Notes: generated by a model not told the origin, from the sequence alone. A DNA stretch of 64,000 nucleotides from Siphonodentalium dalli (GCA_032622095.1 CP136064.1:109108004-109172003), one strand, 5' to 3'. Shown: positions 36,840 through 48,265, numbered from the stretch's first letter. Made by a program: numbers and translations.

Positions 36840-36965
36840 TGAAAGAATGTAAGAAAAATTTAGAATAAATTGTCAGGCCAATGCATTCTCTTATATATGC
36901 GAGATGACCTATGGTCGACTCGCATATATAAGAGAATGCATTGGCACAGGGCATTTAATTAAACT
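36840..36965. repeat. Palindrome module in truncated MITE
   Basis: GTAAGAAAAATTTAGAATAA, then the 69-base palindrome at about 36876-36944 (centre ATGACCTATGGTCGA, one mismatch from type I), then GCACAGGGCAT as in the 14251 family. Terminal repeats not identified. Confidence 0.75.
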
Positions 36966-37260
36966 ATTGGAAAAGATAATGAAGCCTTGGTAGTATTTTT
37001 AATAAAAAACGATCGCGACATCAACCCCCGACTGAACTGGCCCATATACACAAGGACGACTCTACCCTAATACACCAACTTCCGATGTAAATAATGCAGA
37101 TTGGAAACTGATCACCACAGTTTTACTATGGTCAGAGATCGATAAACACAATTTTTTTTAAGGGTCAATAAAATTGGACGAGGCGGAGGTCTTGACTATG
37201 GGTGGGTGGGTTACCGGAAACATCACTATTTTTGTTTAGTCCTTAGCCCATTCATAACTG
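36966..37260. repeat. Spacer with dispersed ACCGGAAACA repeat end
   Basis: GGGTTACCGGAAACATCACT followed by TTTTTGTTTAGTCCTTAGCC at about 37209-37250. The same block occurs at 56359-56398 and, inverted, at 54874-54915. It defines a short dispersed family whose limits I could not fix. Confidence 0.5.
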
Positions 37261-37405
37261 GAGCTTCCTAAAATTTTGCGAAAACTCTGTGCCAATCCAT
37301 TCTCTTATATATGGAAGCTGATCATAGGTCGCCTCACATATATAAGAGAATGCATTGGCATAACAAATTTTATATTATTTTTTAAATTGTCAAAGAATGT
37401 AAGAA
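37260..37405. repeat. Palindrome module, inverted MITE remnant
   Basis: AGCTTCCTAAAATTTTGCGA (the right end of the CCCTTTCATGA family, inverted) then a palindrome at about 37290-37358, centre CTGATCATAGGTCGC. It runs directly into family B copy 3. Confidence 0.7.
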
Positions 37406-37407
37406 AT

Positions 37408-38592
37408 GAAAGTGTCAATGACACTGTAGCTCAACTTGCAAAGGGAATAATTTAATGTGTTACTGTCGATGGAGTGATTAGGAATGTGGAAAGTTGAATG
37501 TCTAATACTAGTTTATCAACATGAAGAGATATATATATATACATGTATATAAAAGTAAAATCTAAGATGGTTGCTGGTGGCTATGTTTTCCAACAATTCA
37601 AAAACATTTGATAGCTTTAGTCATGCAAAGAGTAGAATCCAAGATGGCCGCTGGCGGCCATGTTTTAATGCCGAATAACCCCAAAATGACTCGTTCCCAT
37701 CTACATGTCAATGTCAAAAGTCAAGACAAATTTCATAATGATCCGACCAAAGGTACGACCTGTAGCCCGTACCAAAGGATTTAGTCATGCAAAGAGTAAA
37801 GTCCAAGATGGCTACTTGTGGCCATGTTTTTTGGCCGAATGACCCCAATATTACTCGTTCCCATCTACTTGTCAATATTAACATCCATGACAAATTGCAT
37901 GATGATCAGACTAAAGGAACGACCTGTAGCCCATGCTAAAGGATTTAATCGTGCTAATGGATTGAATTTTGAAATCCAGGATGGCCGCTGGCAGCCATTT
38001 TTTTTGTCCGAATGACCCCAAAATGATTTGTTGCCATCTACATTCCAATTTCAACATTCAAGATATAACCTGTAGCTCGTGCTACATGTAAATGATTTAG
38101 TCATACAAAGAGTAAAATCCAAGATGGCTGATTGCAGCCATATTTTTTGGCCAAATGACCCCAAAATGACTCGTTTCCCATCTACATGTCATTGTTAACA
38201 TCCATGACAAATTTGATGATGATCCGATCAAAGGTACAACCTGTAGCCTGTGCCAAAGGATTTAGTCATGCAAAGAGTAACATCCAAGATGGCTGCCAGC
38301 GGCCATGTTTTTTGGCCAAATAACCCCAAAATTCCTCGTTCCCATCTATATCTCAATTTCATGATGATCAGACAAACAGTACGACCTGTAGCCCGTGCTA
38401 ATGGATTGAATTTTGAAATCAAAGATGGCCACTGGCGGCCATGTTGTTTGTCCGAATGACCCCAAAAAGGTACGACCTGTAGCCCGTGCTAAAGGAAATT
38501 GTTGACGCATCACACACGCACACACACACGGACGGCGGACGACAAAGCCATGGCAATAGCTCAAACTTTACAAAGTAAAGTTGAGCTAAAAA
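37408..38592 (+). mobile_element. Family B tandem-core element, copy 3
   Basis: Starts GAAAGTGTCAATGACACTG then TAGCTCAACTTGC. About six to seven core units follow, then CACACACACACGGACGGCGG, CCATGGCAATAGCTCAAACT, the terminal hairpin and TTGAGCTAAAAA. The 5' block GGAATAATTTAATGTGTTAC and the TATATATACATGTATATAAA segment are shared with copy 4 only, so copies 3 and 4 form one subfamily. Confidence 0.88.
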
Positions 38593-38609
38593 TGATAAAA
38601 ATTGTAATG

Positions 38610-38730
38610 CTAACAATGCATTCTCTTATATATGCGAGGCGACCTATGGTCGACTCGCATATATAAGAGAATGCATTGGCACAGGGTCTTTAATATTGTG
38701 CCAGCACAGATTCCGTCATCAAAGGGTTAG
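38610..38730. repeat. Palindrome module in MITE remnant
   Basis: Palindrome at about 38611-38679 with type I centre (GCGACCTATGGTCGA), then TTTAATATTGTGCCAGCACA and TCATCAAAGGGTTAG, a weak TTAA MITE right end. Confidence 0.75.
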
Positions 38731-38921
38731 TATCAAATGTCACAATTGTTGTCACTTTCAATCAATCAGAACAGTAATGTCTGTGTATTGAAGGGTTGTA
38801 AGACAAGTTAAATAAATACTGTACAGGGTTTATACATCTGGCTTTGGGAAAAGATTACAAGAATTTTCCAAAATGTTTCAAGGATTAAAAAAATATATTA
38901 TTGAAGATTATATGCCACCTC

Positions 38922-39167
38922 AACCCTTTCATGACAGGAGCTGTGCTGGTGCAGCATTAAATCTCCTGGGCCAATGCATTCTCTTATATACGGAGCATCA
39001 CATATTTAAGAGAATGCCCTGGCTTAGAAGGTCAAGGTAAATATTGTTAGTCCAACGTATTCTCTTATATATGCAAGGCTCCGTATGGGAGACTCACATA
39101 TATAAGAGAATGCATTGGCGCATGGTATTTGCAAAATTTCAGTAAGCTCCAGTCATGGAAGAGTTAA
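38922..39167. mobile_element. CCCTTTCATGA TTAA MITE with two palindromes
   Basis: CAACCCTTTCATGACAGGAG left end, GCAGCATTAAATCTCCTGGG, palindromes at about 38972-39023 (deleted centre) and 39051-39118 (centre GCTCCGTATGGGAGA), right end AGCTCCAGTCATGGAAGAGTT with TTAA 39164-39167. Confidence 0.8.
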
Positions 39168-39288
39168 CCCATGTATAGAAAAGGCCGGGAACCTATGTAA
39201 TATTTTACTTGAAACTGGCAACAAGAAATCAAGTATGGCAATTTCAATATTTATTTTTTCTATATTGTTCAAAGATATGAGCAAGCTA

Positions 39289-39501
39289 CAGTGATGCTCT
39301 AATTAATTGACTCCTTAACCACAGCAGAATTATGGGTAACTTTTCATGATTTAGTCGGAAATATGGGTTGTTGTCATTCATCGGAAAGCTCTCACCGAGA
39401 GCTTTCCGATGAATGGCAACAAGCCATATTTCTGACTAAATCCTGAAAAGTTACCCATAATTCTGCTGTGGTTAAGGAGTCGATTAATTAGAGCATTACT
39501 G
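39289..39501. mobile_element. Foldback MITE D, copy 4
   Basis: CAGTGATGCTCTAATTAATT start and inverted end, flanked by TA. Arms of about 100 bases. Confidence 0.9.
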
Positions 39502-39676
39502 TATTTGACTAATGAGCTATCATAACAATTTAACTCATCTCGGATGCAGCAAAAACTGAATATCAAACAGATTTGTTTTCAAGGAAATTTTGGAGTTCAT
39601 ATTTTACAACCCTCAAAAAATTGTGACTGCAGTCACTTGAACACTTATTTATATCTCCTCAACAGTCATTGAGGAG

Positions 39677-40160
39677 AGGACTAAAAGGCCCACTTAATTG
39701 TCGAACCCCCAGATGACATATATAAAATATATGCCATATTATATATCATTTGAAAGAGGAAGCTCCAAAACATTGTATTATCAACTCATCCGGTGTACTA
39801 AACTGTGAATATGTTGTTTTTTGTTGAGTTATGACGTGGTTTTTTTCATCTGGATTGTAGTTCAAATTGTATTATTTTCAATGGAGGGGGAATAACTCTA
39901 AATCTTAAAGATAGAGTTATTCCCTTTCCATTGAATATACTTATTTAGTTTGAATTGTGTTGTATTCTGTGAGCCAAATCAGGGTAATCTTTCTATGATT
40001 TCTATTTCTCTATGGGCATCTTCTGAGACACAGACATTTCAAATTGTGATGAATTATAGTATTTTAATCCTATTTTATGGCATAGATTGTTATTAAAACC
40101 GTATATCAAGGCACTATAAGAAATATAATTAGTGACACGAAAAGTAAGTGGGCCTTTAAC
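39677..40160. mobile_element. AAAGGCCCACTTA MITE
   Basis: AAAAGGCCCACTTAATTGTC on the left and AAAGTAAGTGGGCCTTTAA on the right form inverted termini. Inside is a hairpin near 39890-39945 (TGGAGGGGGAATAACTCTA pairing with AGAGTTATTCCCTTTCCA). Partial relatives: the left half at 48081-48265 and the right half at 53724-53935. Confidence 0.78.
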
Positions 40161-40383
40161 AAAAGCCCCTAAGATTGTTGCCCAATCCTCTTATGAACAT
40201 TTTATATGTCATGTCTATGTATTGTTTGTAATTTTGTTCTGTTTCGTTCAAATAAAATATTGTTTAAACTAACAGTCATGTTTATATGGGGAAGGGATTC
40301 AATGTGAGCTTGCAAAAATTGATGCATAGCTCATTCGCTATCTTTTTTAGTTGAGTTAGTTTATATATCGGTGAAGAAAACAA

Positions 40384-42240
40384 TGAAAGTGTCAATGACA
40401 CTGTAGCTCAACATGGAAAGGGAATAATTTAATGTGTTACTGTCGATGGAGTTATTAGCAATGTGGAAAGTTGAATGTCTAATACTAGTTTATCAACATG
40501 AAGAGATATATATATACATGTATATAAAAGTAAAATCTAAGATGGTTGATGGCGGCTATGTTTTCCAACAATTCAAAAACATTTGATAGCTTTAGTCATG
40601 CAAAGAGTAGAATCCAAAATGGCCACTGGCAGCAATGTTTTAATGCCGAATAACCCCAAAATGACTCGTTCCCATCAACATGTCAATTTCAACAGCCATG
40701 ACAAATTTGATGATGATCAGACTAAAGGTACGACCTGTAGCCCATGCTAAAGGATTTAGTCATACAACGAGTAAAATCTAATATGGCTGCCGGTGGCCAT
40801 GTTTTTTGGCCGAATGACCCCAAAATAACTCGTTCCCATCTACAAGTAAATATTAACACCCACGACAAATGTCATGATGATCAGATGAACAGTACGACCT
40901 GTAGCCCGTGCTAATGGATTGAATTATGAAATCAAAGATGGCTGGCGTCCATGTTTTTCGTCCTGATGACCCCAAAATGACTAGTTCCCATCTACATTCG
41001 AATTTCAACAGCCATGACAAATTTCATGATGATCAGACTCAAGGTACGACCTGTAGTCTGTGCTAAAGGATTTAGTCATACAAAGAGTAAAATCCAAGAT
41101 GGCTGCTGGTGGCCATGTTTTTTGGCCGAATGACAAATTTTATGATGATCAGACTAAAGGTACGACCTGTAGCCCGTGCTAAAGGATTTAGTCATACAAA
41201 GAGTAAAATCCAAGATGGCTGCTGGCGGCCATGTTTTTCGGCCTAATGACCCCAAAATGACCCGTTCCCATCTACATGTCATTGTTAACATCCGTGACAA
41301 ATTTCATGATGATCAGACTAAAGGTACGACCTGTAGCCCGTGCTAAAGAATTTAGTCATACAAAGAGTAAAATCCAAGATGGCTGCTGGTGGCCATGTTT
41401 TTTGGTCGAATGACCCCAAAATTACTCGTTCCCATCTACATGTCAATATTAACACCCATGACAAATTTCATGATGATCAGGCGAAGAGTACGACCTGTGG
41501 CCCGTGCTAATGGATTGAATTTTGAAATCAAAAGATGGCCACTGGCGGCCATGTTTTTTGTCCTAATGACCCCAAAATGACTCGTTCCCATCTACATTCC
41601 AATTTCAACAGCCATGACAAATTTTATGATGATCAGACAAAAGGTACGACCTGTAGCCCGTGCTAAAGGATTTAGTCATACAAAGAGTAAAATCCAAGAT
41701 GGCAGCTGGCGGTCATGTTTTTTGGCCGAATGACCCAAAAATGACTCGTTCCCATCTACATGTCAGTGTTAACATCCATGACACATTTTATGATGATCCG
41801 ACCAAAGGTACGACCTCTAGCCCGTGTCAAAGGATTTAGTCATGCAAAGAGTAAAATCTAAGATGGCTGCCGGCGGCCATGTTTTTTGGCCGAATTACCC
41901 CAAAATTACTCGTTCCCATCTGCATGTCAATATTAACATCCATGACAAATTTCATGACAATAAGACGAACAGTACGGCCTGTAGCCCGTGCTAATGGATT
42001 GAATTTTGAAATCCAAGATGGCCACTGGCGGCCATGTTTTTTTTCCGAATGACCCCAAAATGACTCGTTTCCCATCTACATGTCAATGACAAATTTCATA
42101 ATAATCGTACCAAAGGTACGAACTGTAGCCCGTGCTAAAGGAAATTGTTGACGAATCACACACACACGCACACACACATGCACGACGGATACCAAGCCAT
42201 GGCAATAGCTCAAACTTTACAAAGTAAAGTTGAGCTAATA
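40384..42240 (+). mobile_element. Family B tandem-core element, copy 4
   Basis: Starts GAAAGTGTCAATGACACTG then TAGCTCAACATGG. It holds about ten core units of about 160-170 bases, one shortened near 41110-41150 where TTGGCCGAATGAC jumps to AAATTTTATGATGATCAGAC. It ends with a CA repeat, CCATGGCAATAGCTCAAACT, the hairpin and TTGAGCTAATAAA. Confidence 0.88.
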
Positions 42241-42700
42241 AATACTCACTTCGATGTGAGACATCTTGCCATCATTTTCAATCGAAATTATGACGTAGGT
42301 TATTGGCCTTGATAGAGAATCCCTTATGGGTTTGTTCAAGCTTTATGCACTAGGGTTGTACAATAGACTGTTATATTAATATTGTGTTTACACTTTTAAT
42401 AACGAAAAGTATTTTTTTTACATCCAACAATGTTTTTTGATAATTCGGGAGTAAACAGATAAAAACCAGGCTGCTTGGAAATTTTGGTAGTAAAAATTGG
42501 CAATAAAAACCTGCCTGCTTGGCAATTTTTTGGCAAACAAATAAACAAAAAAACCTATAACCTGCCCATTTTGAAAAAGCAGATAATCAAATTGATTTAA
42601 ACAATATTTATTTGCCCCAATATTACATTTATGATGAACAACATTTTGATGATGGAAACATGAGTAGAATAGAAAAGGGGAAGAGGATCTAGCAGCAAGC
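42241..42700. other. Unannotated intron sequence
   Basis: AT-rich; no gene or repeat recognised, except possibly the 3' tail of the LINE fragment to the right. Confidence 0.35.
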
Positions 42701-43118
42701 AGATATCTGCTTTTGTTGAGCTATCTCCTCAGACAAGTAGAAAGATTGTATAAATAAAGAAAGCGCGAATGGCAAGTGGCCGAGTTCGAGAAACAATAGG
42801 TTTAAGAAATGATGGTATATTAATATTATGATCTACAGACGAGTTTACGATATGAGTTGAAAGGATAAGTAAGCTTAGGAATGTAATAATGAGAGGGGGT
42901 ATATTCACGAGGAATACGAGACAGAAAGGTAGAGCGAGATATAAAAAGTGTGTATGTGAAAGAAAAGTCGGTACCACTGTTGTAAAAAATTTGAAACTAA
43001 CTTATGAAACGAACTGTTTTAAAAAATGAGTTTGTTTTGAAACTAAATATGGAAACTCCATGGGATATCAGTGCTATGCCGTTGAATTGTTAGTGTATTG
43101 TTTGAAATGACCGCTTTT

Positions 43119-43676
43119 TTAAATAAAGTATTCCGTAGCTCTGAATATTTCATTATTTATTTCAGATGATAGCAATGGTATGCCTGTAAGTAAGATCTTG
43201 GTATTTAAGAAAGTCGGGTCAATATTTGAGAATGAATCAGACCTGAGTTGAATATATCTTGGACAGAACAATAGAAAGTGTTCTGCGCTTTCAACTTCCC
43301 CACATACACATTTGTCACAATCGCATAAGTGGTTTTCACATACGTCACGATTTAGGTTACTACATTTTAGTCTAAAGCGGGCATGCAATATTTGAGTTTC
43401 GCGATTAAAAAAGTAATCAAAATGTTGGACTTTCAATGAATTTCTACGTTTTTCTATGTCCAGTCGTGACTTGAATATCTCTAAAGACTTTGCGCTTTTA
43501 GTTTCGGGTGGTAGATCATTCCATAGGCGAGTAGCAGCTGGGAGGAAGGTGTTCATATATGCCGAGTAGTCAGCTTGCGGAGGTCTTAAATCTTTTCTCC
43601 TGAAATTATATCTCTGTGAACCCGGGGTATCGGTGTTAATCATGTTGTATAAATAGGATGGTGATGATCTAAACAA
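43119..43676 (-). pseudogene. Non-LTR retrotransposon reverse transcriptase, C-terminal fragment
   Basis: A 185-codon open frame ending in a natural stop. It contains YNFRRKDLRPPQADYSAY, TFLPAATRLWNDLPPETKSA, KSLEIFKSRL and a terminal Cys/His cluster, CDCDKCVCGEVESAEHFLLF followed by CP. This order (R..LR...P..., LWN.LP, FK..L, then CxC...H....CP) is typical of the extreme C-terminus of jockey/CR1-like LINE polymerases in invertebrates (family knowledge). The endonuclease and catalytic RT domains are absent upstream (to the right), so it is a 5'-truncated insertion in a GTF2F2 intron, on the same strand as the gene. 42700-43118 may be its 3' untranslated part. An ATG is not required; the start shown is only the open-frame limit. 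Confidence 0.82.
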
Positions 43677-43817
43677 ACATTTTGTAAAACTGATGTAGTT
43701 TAAATTTTTTTCTCCTTTCTGCTAATGTTTCCCAAGATAATCAACTTTGCGAAGCCTTAATTATACAATGCTTATTATCTGACTTTGGGAACACCCTATA
43801 AGTTTAAGCCATGTTAC

Positions 43818-43899
43818 CTTTTTAATTTCATATAATTATGGTCAGCAACAGGTCTGCATTCAGCTCTCTGGACAACCTTTCCGTCTACAGCTAACCTCT
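43818..43899 (-). CDS. GTF2F2: GTF2F2 exon: core of the dimerisation domain
   Basis: An 82-base exon: two bases completing Glu, then 26 codons, then two bases of Arg. Acceptor ATTTCAG, donor GTAACA. The translation is (E)RLAVDGKVVQRAECRP and then VADHNYMKLK(R). VVQRAECRP.A..NYM.LKR is a signature of RAP30. The phases fit the exons at 46175 or 54577 upstream and 36071 downstream. The lysine/arginine-rich end leads into the linker. A foldback MITE D lies only about 80 bases upstream, in the preceding intron. Confidence 0.96.
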
Positions 43900-43981
43900 C
43901 TGAAATATAAAACAAAGTATGCATTATGTTACTAATAATAGAGCTAAGTTTATCATAGAGTGACTTCCAGGCAAGGAGATA

Positions 43982-44203
43982 CAGTAATGCCCTAAATAAT
44001 CGACTACTTAACCACAGCAGAATTATGGGTAATTTTTCAGGATTTAGTCGGAAATATGGCTTGTTGCCATTCATCGGAAAGCTCTCAGCTTTCCGATGGA
44101 GAGCTTTCCGATGAATGGCAACAAGCCATATTTCCAACTAAATGCTGAAAAATTACCCATAATTCTGCTGTGGTTAAGGAGTCGATTATTTAGGGCATTA
44201 CTG
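43982..44203. mobile_element. Foldback MITE D, copy 5
   Basis: CAGTAATGCCCTAAATAATC start, inverted end, TA target. The central part has a 10-base tandem extension (AGCTTTCCGATGGAGAGCTT). Confidence 0.9.
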
Positions 44204-44266
44204 TAATTCTTACATTCCCATTGCTGCAAAATATCTCGTGAGCAATTGGCATGAGTTTGGAGTAAA

Positions 44267-44364
44267 TTCCGATGAATGGCAACAAGTCATATTTCAGACT
44301 AAATCCCGAAAAATTACCCATAATTCTGCTGTGGTTAAGGATTCAATTATTTAGGGCATTAATG
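44267..44364. mobile_element. Foldback MITE D, right half only (copy 6)
   Basis: CCGATGAATGGCAACAAGTC to TTATTTAGGGCATTAATG: one arm only, 64 bases after copy 5. It may be a tandem remnant of the same insertion. Confidence 0.8.
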
Positions 44365-44770
44365 TAGCCTAGCCCCTGAACATTGTTAAGAAATTAAGAA
44401 ATATGCAAGCTCAGTTAATCTAGGAAGTGTAATACAAAGTCGAAGTGCTTTGGGACAGGTCCTGTGAAACAGCCCTCATAATTGGCTACGGCAATCGGCA
44501 ATGCCGAAGCCATTTGCTGAAGCAAACTGGGCCACAGTAAAGGGGTGTCGTAGCAGATTGCCGAAGCCAAACAATCTGAATTAAAAGGGCTGTGTGAAAT
44601 TTGAATTCAAATATTGCAATCATATCTACATTTTGAACCAATCAAAATCTTTACCAAATCCCTGGATGCTTTATAGATGAGCCAGCACAAATATGACTGA
44701 CAATGAAAAGATGGAAATCAAAGTCTGAACCTTTGTTTTACCCTTTCTCTATTATATTCATTGACAAGTA

Positions 44771-44983
44771 CAGTAATTCCCTAAATAATTGACTCCTTAA
44801 CCACAGCAGAATTATGGGTAATTTTATAGGATTTAGTCGGAAATATGGCTTGTTGCCATTCATCAGAAAGCTCTCACTGAGAGCTTTCCGATGAATGGCA
44901 ACAAGCCATATTTCCGACTAAATCCTGAAAAATTACCCATAATTCAGCTGTGGTTAAGGAGTCAATTATTTAGGGCATTATTG
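44771..44983. mobile_element. Foldback MITE D, copy 7
   Basis: CAGTAATTCCCTAAATAATT start, inverted end, TA target; followed by CTTAGGAAATGTTTAGAAAATAA as in the 26057 MITE (read inverted), again inside that family. Confidence 0.9.
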
Positions 44984-44999
44984 TATTTCTCTTAGGAAA

Positions 45000-45521
45000 T
45001 GTTTAGAAAATAAGTTCAACAAACAACCTGCTTAACTTATTATCTGAACATTAAATAGGAATCATTCCGCTCTTGTATCAGTCTAAGTAAACTCATACCT
45101 AAATATTCATAACAACATTGAATATTAGGTCTGACGGATAACATCGCTATCTCATTTCCAAGTCCTCGGGATTCCGTAATCTGATTGATTGCGTAAATTA
45201 TTTATGGGTTAATAAACAAGTGTTAGTGGGCGGAGACTGTCCCATAATGTCACCTCTAAATATAGTAACAGAGCGGAATTTCGTCGGTATTTCTCCGATC
45301 GAAAGCGAGGCTTGCAAATACAACAGAGACAGAAAAAATGGCTTCGAAATTATATATTCGGTACGATTCGGATTAATTTGAAGGATGTGCTAGACCTGAT
45401 AGATAGGCCTGCATATGGTACCAACTTGGCCTCCCATAAATTTTAGTTCATCAATTTTTGACACATGTCCGTGTATTTGATTTACTTTATTGTAACATGG
45501 TTTGCAAATCAAATTATTTGT
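45000..45521. other. Low-repeat intron island
   Basis: Unlike its surroundings, 45080-45420 shows no recognised repeat. A TATA-like CTAAATATAGTAAC near 45257 and a short ATG frame (MASKLYIRYDSD, about 45338) are on the plus strand; no gene is claimed. Confidence 0.4.
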
Positions 45522-45755
45522 CTATTTGTCGAAAAAGTCATCTGAAACACCGAGGAAATGACTTAATTTTATGCTTTTAAATAGTTCTAAAGCATCATTT
45601 TTGATGACGACCTTATTTTTTGCTCTCGGATGCAGCTTTCCCGTTGATGCAGCGAGTTCATCTCCCGAAAAAGAATAGTCGCACACACGACAAATATTAT
45701 CTTCTGTAAGTTTATGTCGCGACACAGGCCTTCTAGGGGTTGATGAGTCGGCCAT
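45522..45755 (-). CDS. Unidentified small protein or first exon with Cys motif
   Basis: A 77-codon frame starting MADSSTPRRPVSRHKLTEDN, then ICRVCDYSF, GKLHPRAKNKVV, ALELFKSIKLSHFLGVSDDF and DK-stop. An in-frame upstream ATG at 45800 would add 15 hydrophobic residues; I prefer the inner ATG because MADSS... looks like a soluble N-terminus. The composition (basic, with CxxC and HPR) is protein-like and unlike repeat noise. It resembles N-terminal zinc-binding exons of uncharacterised multi-copy mollusc proteins, but I cannot name it. It lies inside a GTF2F2 intron, on the same strand. It could equally be a lone exon or a pseudogene. Confidence 0.45.
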   Translation of the reverse strand: MADSSTPRRPVSRHKLTEDNICRVCDYSFSGDELAASTGKLHPRAKNKVVIKNDALELFKSIKLSHFLGVSDDFFDK

Positions 45756-45925
45756 TGTTATTGCGAAGCACAACAAATAACACGTGGGGACACCTGTCAA
45801 TCATCGATGTATTTTAAAAAATCTGTGACTTCATTTTGGGGAAGCCCTTCGCTGAATAGAAATGGTTTTGGCGACATTAGCTCCAGACTCTAGATTTCAA
45901 ATATAGAGTCGACGTTCACCCAGAC

Positions 45926-46390
45926 TGCTCTTGCATTATCTGTTTTTCTGTCTGTCGTCTGAGGCCATTCCAGTATATACTTTTATGACTGAATGGGAGA
46001 ATCCATTTAGAATAGAAAGGGTTCAGTAACATCAACTGTAACGACAAGCAAGTGAACTGGCTTTGTTCAAATTCTCGTAAGGTTGTTAGCCAGTCTAAAT
46101 CTATGTGGCATTGAGTAATTCTGCCATTTTCACTTGGACTTTTTAACCAACAATTCACCCCTATGGATACTTACCTGAGAATCCTTCTGTACATGAGGAA
46201 TTTCCCGCATCTGAAAGAATAAATTATTCTCAGTCATCATTTTTGCAAAGTCATGGCTCTTCGGGTAAAAACTGATTTTTTTCTCCACAAACAGGGACAG
46301 AAAATGTGGCTAATTTGAGAATATTATCTGAACATTTCCTAAGGGATAACTACTCAACAATGAGTATTTACTATAGAAAAAGTTACTAAA
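45926..46390. repeat. Two halves of a CCCTTTCTAT MITE flanking the microexon
   Basis: Inverted left half near 45935-46022 (GACTGAATGGGAGAATCCAT, AATAGAAAGGGTT) and a right-half-like piece near 46320-46390 (ATCTGAACATTTCCTAAGGG, AATGAGTATTTACTATAGAA). The candidate microexon lies between them in non-repetitive sequence. Confidence 0.55.
46175..46210 (-). CDS. GTF2F2: Candidate 36-bp GTF2F2 microexon
   Basis: A 36-base stretch bounded by CTTTCAG (acceptor) and GTAAGT (donor) on the minus strand, lying between the exons at 54577 and 43818. Being 12 codons long it keeps the frame. With the phase set by its neighbours (one base carried over) it would insert DAGNSSCTEGF plus S between PITS and ERLAVDG. 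The site corresponds to a variable loop in RAP30 (human ...VFTESSSDKLSLEG), where an insertion is plausible. It may be constitutive, alternative or a chance pair of splice sites. Confidence 0.5.
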
Positions 46391-46609
46391 ACATTGTTAC
46401 AATGTTTATTATTTGAACATCCTGAAAATACTGGCAGTGAGATTTTCCATAAACCAAAGACCTCCCCCCACCCTCATAATGAATATAAAGATCAGTCTGT
46501 AGCTTGTTTAGTTTAGAGAGCCTGTATTCTAACAAATATATTCAAAAGCACATACTGGAACTTCATTGTAGATATAACGCCTAGTTTCGCAGATGCCCTG
46601 GTGCTAGGA

Positions 46610-47510
46610 TTAAAGTATGCACAATGCTAAATGTTTCTATGGATAGAAAATATAGACAAGACTTAAGTTCAAGAAGATCCATAATTTGGATAAAATGAAT
46701 GATGTGGGCAGTCCACGAAATTGACATAAAATTTGCTGTGGGTCATTTTTTCCTAATTTCGAGGGCTGATGTGGTAGTATCCTTTTCCCAAGCTGTGCTC
46801 TCACCATACCAAAGGCTATCCAAATACAATGATACACACGTGAGTTACAAGGTGATATTTGTATACTGGCTGAATGTCAGACAGATGAATAAATTCCTCG
46901 ACTATAAATATGTATGCTCTGAACCTCCTCCTGCCGCAGGGCTCAAATCAAACCTGAATTTAGTGTATCTGCCATTTACAGAATGTGGTCCCCAGAGGGT
47001 TAATTTAGTGGACCTCATTCTGCTTAGGCCTCAACTGCTATGGGAGACCTAGGATCAGATTCAAGTTTCCCTGTTAAAGGTGGTGATGTTCACCCATTAG
47101 TCACCTCGATTATACATTTTATCTTCTGCAATTTAGCAGGATATAGAAACTTCTCAGAAGGGGAAAAAGTAACTGAAACAATGTTAATTTTAGACTAGAT
47201 ACTTCCCAGAAGATGAGGCCTAAGCAGAATGAGTTCCCCAGAGGGTGAATTTGGTGATGCTGACCCACTGTGCGGGATACCATCACTAAATTCACCCTCT
47301 GGGGACCTCATTCTGCAAATGACAGACACACTGTTTGCAGGCTTGGTCCAGATATCGAGTGATTGGGTCAAGTGTGAGCTATTGTATCTAATTCCAATAG
47401 ATGAGGCCTAAGCAGAATGAGGTCCAGAGGGTGAATTTGGTGATGCTAGCCCACGCAGGATAGCAACAATAAATTCACCCTCTGGGGACCTCATTTGCTC
47501 AATTTGTTAT
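46610..47510 (+). mobile_element. Family A-related block with inverted-repeat modules
   Basis: ATGTTTCTATGGATAGAAAA to GCAGAATGAGG. 46620-47130 is paralogous to 60730-61370. Modules of the GGTGATGCT...AGCATCACC type lie near 46980-47035, 47220-47315 and 47405-47495, each flanked by CAGAGGGTGAATTT / AAATTCACCCTCTGGGGACC. The 117-codon open frame is not conserved as protein in the paralogue and is considered noise. Confidence 0.65.
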
Positions 47511-48080
47511 GCTAATATACAAACCTTAAAAATTAGCCAAAAATCCAAAAGAAAAATCCTATATGGTGGCCATGATGGCAGCCGAAATGTCAACATTTGC
47601 TATTTGTTTTAGGTTTCACCATCTATCGGTTGTCTCTGTGGTAAAACATGGGCACTGTGGTGTGCTTTTATATATATAAATCTTATGGAAGAGCCAGAAT
47701 CACCAGGCTGGACCCCGCAGGTCACTGTATCTGGGTGACAAGAAGATTTTAATGCCACCTTAGTGTCACTTGGGACAGGTGAACTAGTCTGAGTTAAGTT
47801 TATGTTAATATAATGATAATATACCAATTATTAACAACAATCTTATCTACATTCATTTTAAGTGAATGAAGAGTCTGTCTAGGGACTATGAGTAAATGTT
47901 ATTATCTGAATTTTCACAAGGGACCTCTTTGGCACAATGGAATTGTGCATTGTGATGTTAAATAATTACTAAAATTCACTATTATTTCTGCCAAAAAATA
48001 GAATGCGGCGATTGACACTAAATATAACATGAGTTGATCATGGCCTTATGAATTAATTGACTGTTTTGGAGAATAAACTG
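47511..48080. other. Unannotated intron sequence
   Basis: No gene or repeat recognised. Confidence 0.35.
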
Positions 48081-48265
48081 AAAATTTTAAAGGCCCACTT
48101 AATTTTCAAACTCCCAGATCACATATATAAAATATATGCCATATTATATACCATTTGAAAGAGGAAGCTCCAAAACATGGTATTATCAACTTATCCGGTG
48201 TAATAAACTGTGAACATGTTGTTTTTGTTGAGTTACCGACTTGTTTTTGTCATCTAGATTGTAGT
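48081..48265. mobile_element. AAAGGCCCACTTA MITE, left half
   Basis: TTAAAGGCCCACTTAATTTT start and strong match to 39677-39860, then broken at TCATCTAGATTGTAGT, after which unrelated text with GCCGATCATGATCGGC follows. Confidence 0.75.

Noticed and set aside
44472-44601. Possible 130-base MITE with ACAGCCCT/AGGGCTGT ends
   Set aside because: The inverted ends are only about eight bases long, with no clear target duplication and no second copy in the window.
45240-45370. Possible plus-strand promoter and 12-codon peptide
   Set aside because: A TATA-like word and short ATG frame alone are not evidence of a gene; kept only as a note on the repeat-free island.
46699-47052. 117-codon plus ORF
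   Set aside because: The paralogous block at 60810-61255 has the matching stretch in two frames with indels, so the frame is not maintained.
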